A stretch of 64,000 bases of DNA. Source: Labrenzia sp. OB1. Its GTDB lineage: Bacteria > Pseudomonadota > Alphaproteobacteria > Rhizobiales > Stappiaceae. The position numbers and the translations under genes are program-made. Location: contig NZ_JSEP01000006.1 of the NCBI RefSeq assembly GCF_001624695.1, positions 62,001 through 126,000 of the forward strand, read 5' to 3'. Below are positions 9,769-18,154 of the stretch, one piece after another. How positions within the stretch are numbered: position 1 is the stretch's first letter; every line of letters starts with the position of its first letter. The notes under the pieces were generated by a model. It did not search any database and had not been told where the DNA came from. It worked only from the letters and a program-made list of their open reading frames with translations.

Positions 9769-10794
9769 TCAGTCCGCTTTCCCGGAAACGCCAGCGTCGG
9801 CGAATGTCGCCATGCCGGAGTGCACTTCGGCAGCGGCCTTGGCAAGGCCTGCCGCAAGAGCTGCGCCGGTTCCCTCTCCAAGACGCATTCCGAAATCGAA
9901 CAGGGCCTGCTTGCCCATATGCTCCAGGGCCTTCGCATGGGCCTGTTCCGCGGAGACATGGGCGAACAGGCAGTGGTCCAGTCCCGACGGGTCCATCGCA
10001 TAAACCACGGCCGCGGCGGCGGTGGTCACAAATCCGTCGACGATCACCGGCACGCGCTGCAGCCGCGCGGCAATGATAAGACCGGCCATCGCGGCGATTT
10101 CCCGCCCTCCGGTTCTGCGCAGGATCTCCAGCGGATCCTTCTCGCCGTTCAGCCGGGCGACGGCTTCCTCCACCGCGTCTCGCTTGCGGGTCAGGCCTTC
10201 ATCGTCCACGCCGGTTCCACGGCCGATCCAGTCCTCGGAGCGGCCACCGAACAGGCCGTTGAGGACGGCTGCGGCGACGGTCGTGTTGCCGATCCCCATT
10301 TCCCCCAGGCAGATCAGGTCTATACCGCCGGCGAGAGCTTCCATGCCGTAGGCCATGGTTGCGGCGCAATTGGCCTCGTCCAGGGCATCTTCGCGCGTGA
10401 TGCTGGGTGTGGGCATGTCGACGGCAAGGTCGAACACCTTCAGACCCACATCGTAGGCCCGGCAGATCTGGTTGATGGCCGCGCCACCGGCGGCGAAATT
10501 CTCCACCATCTGGCGATTGACCGAACTTGGAAACGCCGAGACGCCTTCCTCCGCGACCCCGTGGGCGGTCGCGAAAATCGCGACCATCGGCCGGGTGATC
10601 TTTGGCGGGGCGTTCCCCGACCATGCCGCCAGCCACTCGGCGATGTCCTCAAGACGCCCAAGGGAACCGGCAGGCTTCGTCAGCTGTGCATCGCGCGCCT
10701 TTACCTTTCCCACCGCTTCGTCATCCGGACCCGGCATCGACTTGACCAGGTTGCGGATATCTTCGAAAGGAAGCGCGGTGTCGGAAAGAGACAT
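9769..10794 (-). CDS. cobT: Nicotinate-nucleotide--dimethylbenzimidazole phosphoribosyltransferase
   Basis: This 341-residue enzyme makes alpha-ribazole 5'-phosphate, the lower-ligand precursor of cobalamin, from nicotinate mononucleotide and dimethylbenzimidazole. Supporting motifs include KPAGSLGRLE near the N-terminus, GEMGIGNTTVAAAV in the middle, and the C-terminal RLGEGTGAALA carrying the catalytic glutamate of CobT. The length is typical. It is divergent from cobS, whose product uses the alpha-ribazole made here. In the Pseudomonas denitrificans naming system the same gene is cobU. The 132-bp divergent region shows no recognisable cobalamin riboswitch box. Confidence 0.95.
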   Translation of the reverse strand: MSLSDTALPFEDIRNLVKSMPGPDDEAVGKVKARDAQLTKPAGSLGRLEDIAEWLAAWSGNAPPKITRPMVAIFATAHGVAEEGVSAFPSSVNRQMVENFAAGGAAINQICRAYDVGLKVFDLAVDMPTPSITREDALDEANCAATMAYGMEALAGGIDLICLGEMGIGNTTVAAAVLNGLFGGRSEDWIGRGTGVDDEGLTRKRDAVEEAVARLNGEKDPLEILRRTGGREIAAMAGLIIAARLQRVPVIVDGFVTTAAAAVVYAMDPSGLDHCLFAHVSAEQAHAKALEHMGKQALFDFGMRLGEGTGAALAAGLAKAAAEVHSGMATFADAGVSGKAD

Positions 10795-10926
10795 GGATTT
10801 CAGGTTCCCGGTCTGGATCTTAAAGTGTTAGAGCCTGTACGGTCCGGCACCCTGCCGGCCATTGGTCTCGCTAAGCCGCCGATCTATAATGCGGCTTTGC
10901 GAAAACTCAAGCGCAGGACCGGCCCG

Positions 10927-11799
10927 ATGAACCGTGAAACCGACCAAATGCCTGATAGTGAGGCCAAATCCGGCGCGGACAAAACTTGGGATCAAGCCCG
11001 AGACCGGCTGAAGGGCCTGCCGGAATTCGCAGCGGACACCGCCGCCTGCGTGCGATTCTTCTCCCGCCTGCCTGTACCGCGGATCAACGCTCTGGACGAT
11101 CCGGGGACCGCGCCGGATTTTACCCGTATCGCCCGGGCCGCTCCTCTGGCCGGTTTCGTCATCGCCCTTCCCGCCGCCGGATGCGGCCTGCTGCTGGGCT
11201 ATACGCATCTTCCCGGCCTCGCCGTGGCCGCCATTGTCGCCGCGCTTCTGGCGATCACCACCGGCGCGCTGCATGAAGACGGGCTGAGCGATGTCGCAGA
11301 CGGGTTTTTCGGTGGAGCAACCCGCGAGAGGCGCCTGGACATCATGAAGGACAGCCGCATCGGTGCGTTCGGAGCCCTGGCGCTGGTGCTTTCCACTGTC
11401 CTGCGTATCGCGCTTCTGGCGGCGCTCTGGCAGCGGTTCGGCCCTGCCGAAGCTGCTCTCCTGTTTTTGTGCGGTGAAGCGCTCAGCCGCACGCTGCTTG
11501 TCTGGCAATGGCAGATCCTGCCGCTGGCGCGTCCGGAAGGGCTGGCGGCAAGGTTCGGCAAGCCGACGGAAAAAACGGTCCATCTGGCGGCTCTGGTGAC
11601 GATCCCTCTGCTGATCCCGGCAGTGCTGTTGATTTCCCTTGCGGCATTTTCTCTCGCCTGTGTGTTTGCAGCCGCTGCGAGCTATGCTACCGGTCGTCTG
11701 GCGCGCGCCAAGATCGGCGGCGTCACCGGGGATGTCCTCGGAGCCATGCAACAACTCGCCGGGCTTGGTTTCCTGCTGGGAGTGCTGATGGTTCCATAG
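10927..11799 (+). CDS. cobS: Adenosylcobinamide-GDP ribazoletransferase (cobalamin synthase)
   Basis: The open frame runs far upstream, antisense to cobT, but the real start is the ATG at 10927 (MNRETDQMPD), preceded by AGGA and giving 290 residues. The integral-membrane enzyme joins adenosylcobinamide-GDP to alpha-ribazole in the last step of cobalamin nucleotide-loop assembly. The family signature is GALHEDGLSDVADGFFGG followed by IMKDSRIGAFGA, then several membrane helices. An N-terminal soluble extension of about 35 residues precedes FFSRLPVP, where most homologues begin. It is paired with divergent cobT (cobV in the alternative naming). Confidence 0.95.
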   Translation: MNRETDQMPDSEAKSGADKTWDQARDRLKGLPEFAADTAACVRFFSRLPVPRINALDDPGTAPDFTRIARAAPLAGFVIALPAAGCGLLLGYTHLPGLAVAAIVAALLAITTGALHEDGLSDVADGFFGGATRERRLDIMKDSRIGAFGALALVLSTVLRIALLAALWQRFGPAEAALLFLCGEALSRTLLVWQWQILPLARPEGLAARFGKPTEKTVHLAALVTIPLLIPAVLLISLAAFSLACVFAAAASYATGRLARAKIGGVTGDVLGAMQQLAGLGFLLGVLMVP

Positions 11800-11833
11800 G
11801 CCACCTGATCCCTTTTCGAGGCGGAACCTGCCG

Positions 11834-13021
11834 ATGGTATCGATTTACCGGCTTCCAATGATGCGCGTCCTGATCGTGCTGACGGCCTGCGCCGCATTGC
11901 TCGGCGGCTGTTCCAGCCGGCCCGAATTCGGTGCGCTGGCGCTCAATTCGGTTCCTGCGGAAGGCGCCAGGGCTCATGATATCTTCATCGTCACCACCCG
12001 GGCGCGGGATGACCGGCCGGACACCTATTTCAGCGGCGAGCGGTCTGTCGAGGTCAACTACGCTGAAGCGCGGATCTCCGTTCCGCCGGCACACAAGCCC
12101 GGCCTCATCGAGTGGCCAGCCAGCCTTCCGGGTGATCCGGACACCGATTTCGTCGCCCGAAGCGCGGGCTACCTGCCCTCTGCCCAGGCTTTCAAGTCCC
12201 GGATCAATCAGGAACTTGCAACCCGGCCGCGCGGCGAGAAGGAAGTCTTCCTGTTCATTCACGGCTACAACACAATGTTCGCCGAGAGCCTCTATCGCCT
12301 CACCCAGTTCGTCCATGATTCGAACAACGGTGCGGTCCCGGTGCTCTTCACCTGGGCCTCGCGCGGTAAGCTCAGGGATTATCTTTACGACCTGAACAGC
12401 GCCGCCATCGCCCGCGACGCGCTGGAAAAGACCTTGGTCGAGCTGGCGAACAGCGACGCCGACGAAATCAGTATCCTCGCCCATTCCATGGGCAACTACC
12501 TCCTGATGGAAACCATCCGCCAGATGCCGCCGTCCGTTCGGCACAAGATCCAGAAAAAGATCCACTACGTGGTTCTGGCGGCGCCGGATATCGATATCGA
12601 CCTGTTCAAGTCGCACCTGCGCAGGCTCGGCAAGGTCGACAAGCCTTTTGTCGTTATCGTTTCCGCCGATGACCGGGCCTTGCGGCTGTCGCGTGCCCTT
12701 TCCGGCGGTGTGGACCGCCTCGGAGCCTTCTCCGACGACGAGGAGCTGACCAAACTTGGCGCCATCGTCATCGACGTGACCGACCTTGAGGCGGAGGATT
12801 CCGCTCATCATTCCAAATTCGCGATCCTGGCCGAGTTCGCTCCCGAACTTCAGCGTGCCTTCGCGAACGGAAGCCTGACGAGCGAATCCAGTATCGACGG
12901 GACACGCACCTTCGGCGGGGACCTGGGCACTTTCGTCGGAAACACCGCGCAAGCTGCGGTCACCCTGCCCATCCGGATCATCGCGGCCCCGGTCGTCCTA
13001 GCCACGGGTGGCAGTCTGTGA
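11834..13021 (+). CDS. DUF900-type alpha/beta-hydrolase, lipoprotein
   Basis: The protein is 395 residues with a lipoprotein signal: hydrophobic MRVLIVLTACAALLGGC, with the lipobox cysteine near residue 26. The mature part is an alpha/beta hydrolase of the DUF900 (esterase/lipase superfamily) type: FLFIHGYNTMF supplies the oxyanion-hole segment and ILAHSMGN the nucleophile elbow, with Ser as nucleophile. A C-terminal stretch of about 60 residues is probably disordered or a membrane-proximal tail. Natural substrates of the family are not known. ATGs at 11858 and 11861 would also preserve the signal peptide, so the exact start is uncertain. It follows cobS after 34 bp but is functionally unrelated. 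Confidence 0.85.
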   Translation: MVSIYRLPMMRVLIVLTACAALLGGCSSRPEFGALALNSVPAEGARAHDIFIVTTRARDDRPDTYFSGERSVEVNYAEARISVPPAHKPGLIEWPASLPGDPDTDFVARSAGYLPSAQAFKSRINQELATRPRGEKEVFLFIHGYNTMFAESLYRLTQFVHDSNNGAVPVLFTWASRGKLRDYLYDLNSAAIARDALEKTLVELANSDADEISILAHSMGNYLLMETIRQMPPSVRHKIQKKIHYVVLAAPDIDIDLFKSHLRRLGKVDKPFVVIVSADDRALRLSRALSGGVDRLGAFSDDEELTKLGAIVIDVTDLEAEDSAHHSKFAILAEFAPELQRAFANGSLTSESSIDGTRTFGGDLGTFVGNTAQAAVTLPIRIIAAPVVLATGGSL

Positions 13022-13203
13022 CACTGCTTTTCAAGGCATGTCTTGGTTAAACGGATTCATGAATTCAGGAAGCCGCCCGAGGCTGAGTTTGCATTGAAAA
13101 TGAGATCGGGCGACCTCCTGAAGGCAATTCAACGCGACATGCTCCGGCACAAGTTTGAGCCATCTTTTGTCTTGGCAAAGCCACATTCAACCGCCATATC
13201 GGC

Positions 13204-13392
13204 ATGATGCAGTCACCTTGTATTAAAATCTGCCAGATTGACCGGGAAAACGGCCTTTGCACCGGCTGTCATCGCACGCTCGACGAGATCGCCGGCTGGG
13301 CGGGCTTCAGCGAGAACGAACGTTTGGAAATCCTGGCGGATATCGACAGGCGCCGTGACAGCCGGGACACAGGCACGGACGCGCGCGCATGA
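13204..13392 (+). CDS. DUF1289-family small cysteine protein
   Basis: This 62-residue protein has the DUF1289 pattern [10 protein letters not shown]...[15 protein letters not shown], with four cysteines in a CxxxC/CxxC layout that could bind zinc or an Fe-S cluster. DUF1289 proteins are common in proteobacteria and are sometimes linked to Fe-S or redox genes; the function is not established. Two adjacent ATGs (13204, 13207) cannot be told apart. The stop overlaps the start of the membrane aspartyl protease gene (ATGA), so the two are translationally coupled. Confidence 0.85.
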   Translation: MMQSPCIKICQIDRENGLCTGCHRTLDEIAGWAGFSENERLEILADIDRRRDSRDTGTDARA

Positions 13393-14102
13393 GGCAGCCG
13401 AAGCAGTTTCGCGGTCTGGTGACCGCCGTTCTGGTGATCGTCATGGCCGCGGCCGCATTCTACTTCTTCTTCGGCGATCCGACAGATCCGGAAAACGTCA
13501 ACTTCGACAGCAGCGGCCCCCGGATCGTGGCCCTGTCCGCCCTCGCCTTCGTGTTCATCGCAAGTTTCCTGTTCGGACAGCCGAAAGTGCGCGAAATCAT
13601 TCATGGCACCGTGTTCTGGGGCGGCCTCGGCCTTGTGCTGGTCGTCGGCTACACATACCGCGCCGACCTGGTTCAGGTCGGCTACCGCGTGCTGGGAGCC
13701 CTCGCGCCGGGAATGGCGGTCTCGCAGCCGGACGGCTCGATCCTGATTGTCCGCGATGCGACTGGCCATTTCGTCGTCGACGGGCGCGCCAACGGCACGG
13801 GAACGCAGTTCCTGCTCGATACGGGAGCAAGCGCCGTCGTGCTGACCTTCGAGGACGCGCTCCGCGCCGGATACAGGGCCGAGGACCTGTCCTTCACCGT
13901 GCCGGTCTCCACCGCAAACGGCCGTACACTCGTTGCGCCGGTGAAGATCGACACGATCACCATCGGTGACCACACATTGCGCGATATCCGCGGCTTTGTC
14001 GCCCGTCAGGGCACTCTGGACGGAAGTCTTCTGGGCATGACCGCACTCGACCGGCTGCAAAGCTGGCGGATCGAGGGCGACAAACTGATCATCACACCCT
14101 GA
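13389..14102 (+). CDS. Membrane-anchored retropepsin-like aspartyl protease (TIGR02281 type)
   Basis: This 237-residue protein has three N-terminal hydrophobic segments (about 9-28, 46-62, 76-92) and a C-terminal retropepsin-like domain (from about 115) containing the catalytic motif [13 protein letters not shown]. Such single-domain aspartyl proteases act as homodimers, each giving one Asp. The conserved C-terminal pattern ([18 protein letters not shown]) is that of the TIGR02281 clan AA family found across alphaproteobacteria. It is coupled to the DUF1289 gene by a 4-base overlap. Its substrate is unknown. It converges with dusA across 26 bp. Confidence 0.88.
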   Translation: MRQPKQFRGLVTAVLVIVMAAAAFYFFFGDPTDPENVNFDSSGPRIVALSALAFVFIASFLFGQPKVREIIHGTVFWGGLGLVLVVGYTYRADLVQVGYRVLGALAPGMAVSQPDGSILIVRDATGHFVVDGRANGTGTQFLLDTGASAVVLTFEDALRAGYRAEDLSFTVPVSTANGRTLVAPVKIDTITIGDHTLRDIRGFVARQGTLDGSLLGMTALDRLQSWRIEGDKLIITP

Positions 14103-14128
14103 CGCCGGTGTTTCGAGACAAAGCGCGG

Positions 14129-15139
14129 TTATTCCGCCGCCTCGGCCGTCACATCAGCAGGGCTGACAGCCGCAAGTGCCTTTTCGACAACTTCAAGCCC
14201 GGCACCGGGCCGGATCGCCTCGACGGTGAGGATGCGCCGCCAGGAGCGTGCTCCCGGCTGGCAGTGGAACAGCCCCAGCATATGCCGTGTCATATGGGAA
14301 AGTTTCACGCCCCGGCTCAGTTGCTCTTCCATGTAGGCCGTATACGCCCGCACAGCCTCGAAAGGCGAAACATCCGGCAGGTTGCCGTCGTAAAGCCTCC
14401 GGTCGACCTCCCCCAGGATCCGCGGTGTGTGATAGGCGGCGCGGCCGAACATGACGCCATCGACGGTCTCCAGAAACGGCTCCGCCTGATCGAGGCTCTG
14501 CAGGCCGCCGTTCAGGCCGATGAACCGATCCGGGAACCGCGCCTTCAGCCGCTGCACCCTCTCGTAGTCCAGTGGCGGAACATCGCGGTTCTGTTTCGGG
14601 CTCAGCCCCTGAAGCCAGGCCTTTCTCGCATGCACCCACAGCGCGTCGGCGCCGGCGTCAAAGACAGCATCGGCCATCCGGTCCAGCGCCTCTTCCGGGT
14701 CCTGGTCATCGACACCGATGCGGCATTTGACCGTCACCGAAATATCCACCGCCGCCTTCATCGCCGCGACACAGGCCGCCACCAGCTCCGGCTCGTGCAT
14801 GAGGCAGGCTCCGAAGCGGCCGGACTGGACCCGGTCTGACGGACAGCCGACATTGATGTTGACCTCGTCGTAGCCGAAATCCGCAACGATCCGCGCCGCC
14901 TCCGCCATCTCCGCCGGATCCGATCCGCCGAGTTGACAGGCAAGCGGGTGCTCAAGGCCTGAAAACCCGAGCAGATGCTCCCGATCGCCATGGATCACAG
15001 CCCCTGTCGTGACCATCTCCGTATACAGCAGCGCATGCCGGGTCAGATGCCTGTGAAACGCACGGCAATGCCGATCCGTCCACTCCATCATGGGCGCAAT
15101 GGAAAATCTCGCTGCCGCAGCGGCTGCGTTATCGGGCAT
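14129..15139 (-). CDS. dusA: tRNA-dihydrouridine synthase A
   Basis: I start at MPDNAAAAAARFSIAPMM (ATG at 15139); the frame is open 20 codons further, but homologues begin near this point, giving 336 residues. DusA reduces uridine 20/20a in the tRNA D-loop using FMN and NADPH. Motifs: APMMEWTDRHCR at the N-terminus, CQLGGSDPAEMAEAA, and NVGCPSDRVQSGRFGACLM with the catalytic cysteine. An RNA-binding helical domain follows. The 5' end of dusA is a known integration site for mobile elements whose integrases target it, which is relevant because the DNA beyond this end changes character. Confidence 0.93.
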   Translation of the reverse strand: MPDNAAAAAARFSIAPMMEWTDRHCRAFHRHLTRHALLYTEMVTTGAVIHGDREHLLGFSGLEHPLACQLGGSDPAEMAEAARIVADFGYDEVNINVGCPSDRVQSGRFGACLMHEPELVAACVAAMKAAVDISVTVKCRIGVDDQDPEEALDRMADAVFDAGADALWVHARKAWLQGLSPKQNRDVPPLDYERVQRLKARFPDRFIGLNGGLQSLDQAEPFLETVDGVMFGRAAYHTPRILGEVDRRLYDGNLPDVSPFEAVRAYTAYMEEQLSRGVKLSHMTRHMLGLFHCQPGARSWRRILTVEAIRPGAGLEVVEKALAAVSPADVTAEAAE

Positions 15140-15810
15140 TCCTAATTCTCCGATGGTCCGCGATCCGGTTTTTGGAACCATGTTGCACACATACTGCACA
15201 CGAATTAGGGCAGTCTAGCCCCTCGAGGGTAAAGACAGGCAAACGGCGGTGTTTGGTTGCGGCAGTGATCCAGGACCCCTGCTCTACCGCAAGGGCCACA
15301 CGGTAATGGACTTTCAAAATTCCCGGCAGAGACGCTTACTCGCCAAGGGCCGTTATGTTCACGCCAATCACCGACATTTCCATGCAACATTTCGCTTCGC
15401 CTTGCCTTTCCATCGGCCGCCCCACGTGCAACTCGAAGTCAGTGCCAAAACCGGTTCTCCATGTCCGGCGCAGCTATTGTCCGGTTTGAGCCAATTGCGT
15501 TGAAAACCCTGTGTGTTTGCCGTCCTTGAACTTGCCTGTGAGAGTGGAATGGCGGCTTGCGAACATACAAGTTTCACTGGCGGACATTCGCACTGAACTG
15601 GTTCACTTTAACTTCCCGGGCCATATCAACCAACGCAGCATCACAACGAATGGCCGCTTTGGAGGTTGGGCCGAGATCCAGCGAACGTCCGTCTTGGCCG
15701 CGCTTTCCAGACCGCGGCAGATTCCACAAATACCGGCGCAGCGGTTCCGGGCAGTGCCGTGGTCCGGAGAGCGCTCAAAGGTGTCCCGGAATTGGTCCGT
15801 TCATCGGCTG
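15140..15810. other. Gene-poor 0.67 kb stretch between dusA and the iron alcohol dehydrogenase
   Basis: I find no convincing gene here. Open frames are short, lack ribosome binding sites and do not resemble a family I know; the longest ones near 15511 run antisense into the dehydrogenase gene. The DNA reads as decayed sequence, and the part around 15640-15770 looks unlike the neighbouring coding DNA. No tRNA, transposase, terminal inverted repeat or integrase gene was recognised. It may be an integration scar beside dusA. Confidence 0.5.
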
Positions 15811-16956
15811 TCAGAAAGAGGCTTGCAGCATCCTGAGATAGTCGTCAGCGGTTGCGTCAATGTGGTTGGTCTTGTGGCTGTGGTCGGCCAATGCACCGGA
15901 AATGATGCGGTCGAAGATATTTTCCGAAACACCCAGCTCCGACAGACTGACCGGCAACCCGATGGCCGCCGTCATCTCTTTGATGGCCGCTCCGATATCC
16001 GTTCCGGCAGCCAGACCCATGGCGTCGGCCAGCCGGGCATACTTGTCTTCGCTGACGGACGCCGGAGCCGGCTTGTTGAATTCCAGAACCGCAGGCATGA
16101 ACACCGCGTTCAAGGTGCCGTGGTGCAGTTTCGGATTGAGCCCGCCGAGCGCATGACTGAGGCTGTGTACACAGCCCAGGCCCTTTTGGAAGGCCATCGC
16201 GCCCATGGTTGCGGCAATTGCCATGTTGGCGCGGGCGTCCTTGTCGTCCGGTATTTCCGTAGCCTTGCGGATATTCGCCCAGGCGCGGCGCAGTCCTTCA
16301 AGCGCGATGCCGTCTGCCGGCGGATTAAAGGACGGGGCAAGATACGTCTCGATGCAGTGCGAGATAGCGTCCATTCCGGTGGCTGCAGTCAATACGGGTG
16401 GCAGCGTCATGGTCAATTCCGGATCGACAATGGCAGCTTTCGGGATGAGGAATGGAGACAGCAATCCGACTTTCCGGCCGTCATCCAGTATAACAATCGC
16501 CCCGCGCCCAACTTCGCTACCGGTGCCTGACGTTGTCGGAATAGCGATGGTCGGCCATGTCCTGGCCGTGATTTTTTGCAGGCCGCCCTCGATGACCGCA
16601 TAGGTCTTCAGGGTCCCGCCATGTGCGGCGAGGATGACAACTGCCTTTGCAAGATCGATGGCTGATCCGCCGCCAATGGCGATAACCCCGTCGGCTTCGA
16701 CCTCTTTGAACAAATCCGCCGCGACACGGACGGCCGCCTCGTTCGGGTTGCCGGGGGTCTCGTCGTAAATGCCTGCCGGCGCCTCGCCAAGGACGGCTTC
16801 AATCTTGTCGAGAAACCCGAGATTACGGACGCCCTTGTCTGTCACTACGAGCGGGCGCGAAATTCCGGCGAGCGTCAGTTCTTCCTTCAACGTGACAAGT
16901 TCGCCAAAACCAAACTGAATTCGGGTTACGTAATTGATCAGAGGCATGTCGCTCAC
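15811..16956 (-). CDS. Iron-containing (group III) alcohol dehydrogenase
   Basis: This 381-residue protein has the family layout: a Rossmann-like N-domain with GVIAIGGGSAIDLAKA (NAD binding) and a helical C-domain with the metal ligands. The divalent metal residues are visible as GMDAISHCIE (Asp and His four apart), CVHSLSHALGG (His) and KLHHGTLNAV (His). It would oxidise a primary alcohol to an aldehyde, or the reverse. It stands next to a LysR gene, and an aldehyde dehydrogenase is the first gene on the other side of that regulator. An alcohol-to-aldehyde-to-acid sequence within the same system is therefore likely, but the substrate is unknown. A 9-bp inverted repeat lies directly upstream. 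Confidence 0.9.
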   Translation of the reverse strand: MSDMPLINYVTRIQFGFGELVTLKEELTLAGISRPLVVTDKGVRNLGFLDKIEAVLGEAPAGIYDETPGNPNEAAVRVAADLFKEVEADGVIAIGGGSAIDLAKAVVILAAHGGTLKTYAVIEGGLQKITARTWPTIAIPTTSGTGSEVGRGAIVILDDGRKVGLLSPFLIPKAAIVDPELTMTLPPVLTAATGMDAISHCIETYLAPSFNPPADGIALEGLRRAWANIRKATEIPDDKDARANMAIAATMGAMAFQKGLGCVHSLSHALGGLNPKLHHGTLNAVFMPAVLEFNKPAPASVSEDKYARLADAMGLAAGTDIGAAIKEMTAAIGLPVSLSELGVSENIFDRIISGALADHSHKTNHIDATADDYLRMLQASF

Positions 16957-16967
16957 TTTGCTGATAT

Positions 16968-17009
16968 GCCCAATGGAAACTGATCCGAATAGAAATTAAA
17001 CCATTGGGC
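16968..17009. promoter_or_regulatory. Perfect 9-bp inverted repeat upstream of the iron alcohol dehydrogenase
   Basis: GCCCAATGG (16968-16976) and CCATTGGGC (17001-17009) are exact complements separated by 24 bp, so the arm centres are 33 bp apart, about three helical turns. The near arm is only 11 bp from the ATG. It could be a two-site operator on one face of the DNA or a 5'-UTR stem-loop covering the start region. No regulator is assigned. Confidence 0.5.
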
Positions 17010-17191
17010 GAATATTTTCCGATTGGCCGCAAGATAAACTCTAAATGTGACCTGTAAATCCACTCTCTTTCAATTTGGATATAACGAGAAGGGAATTGAC
17101 GCTTACTGCAAAGCCATTTCCTCTGGAGAGAAAGCCTCTTCTGTTGCGCCTGATCTGTTTTCGGGCGCTGTCTTCGACAGGATTAAGTGGC

Positions 17192-18064
17192 TCAACTATC
17201 GCTAAGCAGCTCCCAGAATGCCTCAACAGCACTGCTTCGGTAATCGTTTTCCTGCCTTATCTTTCTGAGCTCGCGACGACTGATCGGGCGTGATGGAACA
17301 AAGAATTCGACACCGTCGGGTTGGCTTTTCACTGCTTCAAACGGCAGGATGCTGACCCCGAAACCTTGGCGGACGAAAGACAGGATGGCTGTCGTATTGC
17401 GTGCCTCCAGGGTGCTGTTCGCCATTAGTCTGTCGACCAGAGGGTCGTCGATGAGGCGGCACAGCGGGTTGACGATTAGCGGCTCTTGCGTGAGCAAGTC
17501 CCAGCCTGAAGAGCCGCCTGCAGCCAAATGCGCTCTGTGGATCGGCCCACCTTCCGCGCAAACTATACCCAGATCGTCGCACAATATCAGATCCCCCTCC
17601 GACGTTTCGTCAGGACGGGCCGACACGATCCCGATGTCCGCATCATCTCGCTGCACACGCCGGCGCACTGCGGGGGTGTCAACATCGCTGATCTCAATGC
17701 GAACATCAGGATGTGTTTTCCGAAAAATTTCAATCACATCCGGTAGCAAAGACACTGTTGCCGAAGGAACCGCGGCAATGCGCACGATACCTGCCGTCGA
17801 GATGGCATGACGCCGGATAGCCTGAGAGCTCTGGTCGAAGACATCTGTGGCCCGGCGGCTCTCCTCCAGCACCAACTGACCCAGCGGTGTAAGGCGGTTC
17901 TTGCGATCCGTCTGAAAAAGGGGCGCACCGACGTCGTCGACAAGTTGCGCAAGTGTCATGGATATCGCCGAGGGCGTTCGATTCAATTCACGTGCAGCAG
18001 CGGTCAGCGTCCCTGCCTCTGCGACCGTTCGAAAGACACGCAGCATCTCCAGTTTTATCGACAT
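17192..18064 (-). CDS. LysR-family transcriptional regulator of the betaine-like catabolic operon
   Basis: This 290-residue protein has a typical LysR N-terminal winged helix (MLRVFRTVAEAGTLTAAARELNRTPSAISM) and a periplasmic-binding-protein-like effector domain with VRIAAVPSATVSLLPDVI. It is divergent from the aldehyde dehydrogenase operon, with a 90-bp intergenic region holding a 10-bp palindrome, and lies upstream of the iron alcohol dehydrogenase in the same orientation. LysR proteins usually activate a divergent operon when they bind a pathway metabolite, so this is the likely local activator. Confidence 0.88.
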   Translation of the reverse strand: MSIKLEMLRVFRTVAEAGTLTAAARELNRTPSAISMTLAQLVDDVGAPLFQTDRKNRLTPLGQLVLEESRRATDVFDQSSQAIRRHAISTAGIVRIAAVPSATVSLLPDVIEIFRKTHPDVRIEISDVDTPAVRRRVQRDDADIGIVSARPDETSEGDLILCDDLGIVCAEGGPIHRAHLAAGGSSGWDLLTQEPLIVNPLCRLIDDPLVDRLMANSTLEARNTTAILSFVRQGFGVSILPFEAVKSQPDGVEFFVPSRPISRRELRKIRQENDYRSSAVEAFWELLSDS

Positions 18065-18081
18065 TCAGAAAACCTGTAATT

Positions 18082-18091
18082 TTCTTAAGAA
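18082..18091. promoter_or_regulatory. Candidate LysR operator palindrome
   Basis: TTCTTAAGAA is a perfect 10-bp palindrome in an AT-rich context between the divergent LysR and aldehyde dehydrogenase genes, 17 bp from the LysR start and 63 bp from the dehydrogenase start. Position and symmetry suit a LysR recognition site. The assignment is inference only. Confidence 0.4.
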
Positions 18092-18154
18092 TTTCCAGAA
18101 TGACTGAAACAAAAAAATAAGTCCAGTTGGTGCAAAGGCAATCAGGAGACGACC

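Noticed and set aside
9820-10926. Long open frame that extends cobS upstream on the plus strand
   Set aside because: It is antisense to cobT, and a well-placed ATG with AGGA at 10927 gives the normal CobS length.
10795-10926. Possible cobalamin riboswitch between cobT and cobS
   Set aside because: I looked for the conserved B12-box words and did not find them in the 132-bp divergent gap.
10828-12952. Minus-strand frames of 308 and 409 codons opposite cobS and the lipoprotein hydrolase
   Set aside because: Composition is Arg/Gly/Gln-rich and resembles no protein family, as expected of shadows of high-GC genes; the plus-strand products carry clear motifs.
15249-15503. Short frames of 60-84 codons in the dusA-to-dehydrogenase gap as genes
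   Set aside because: No ribosome binding site, no family resemblance, and overlapping frames on both strands of similar quality.
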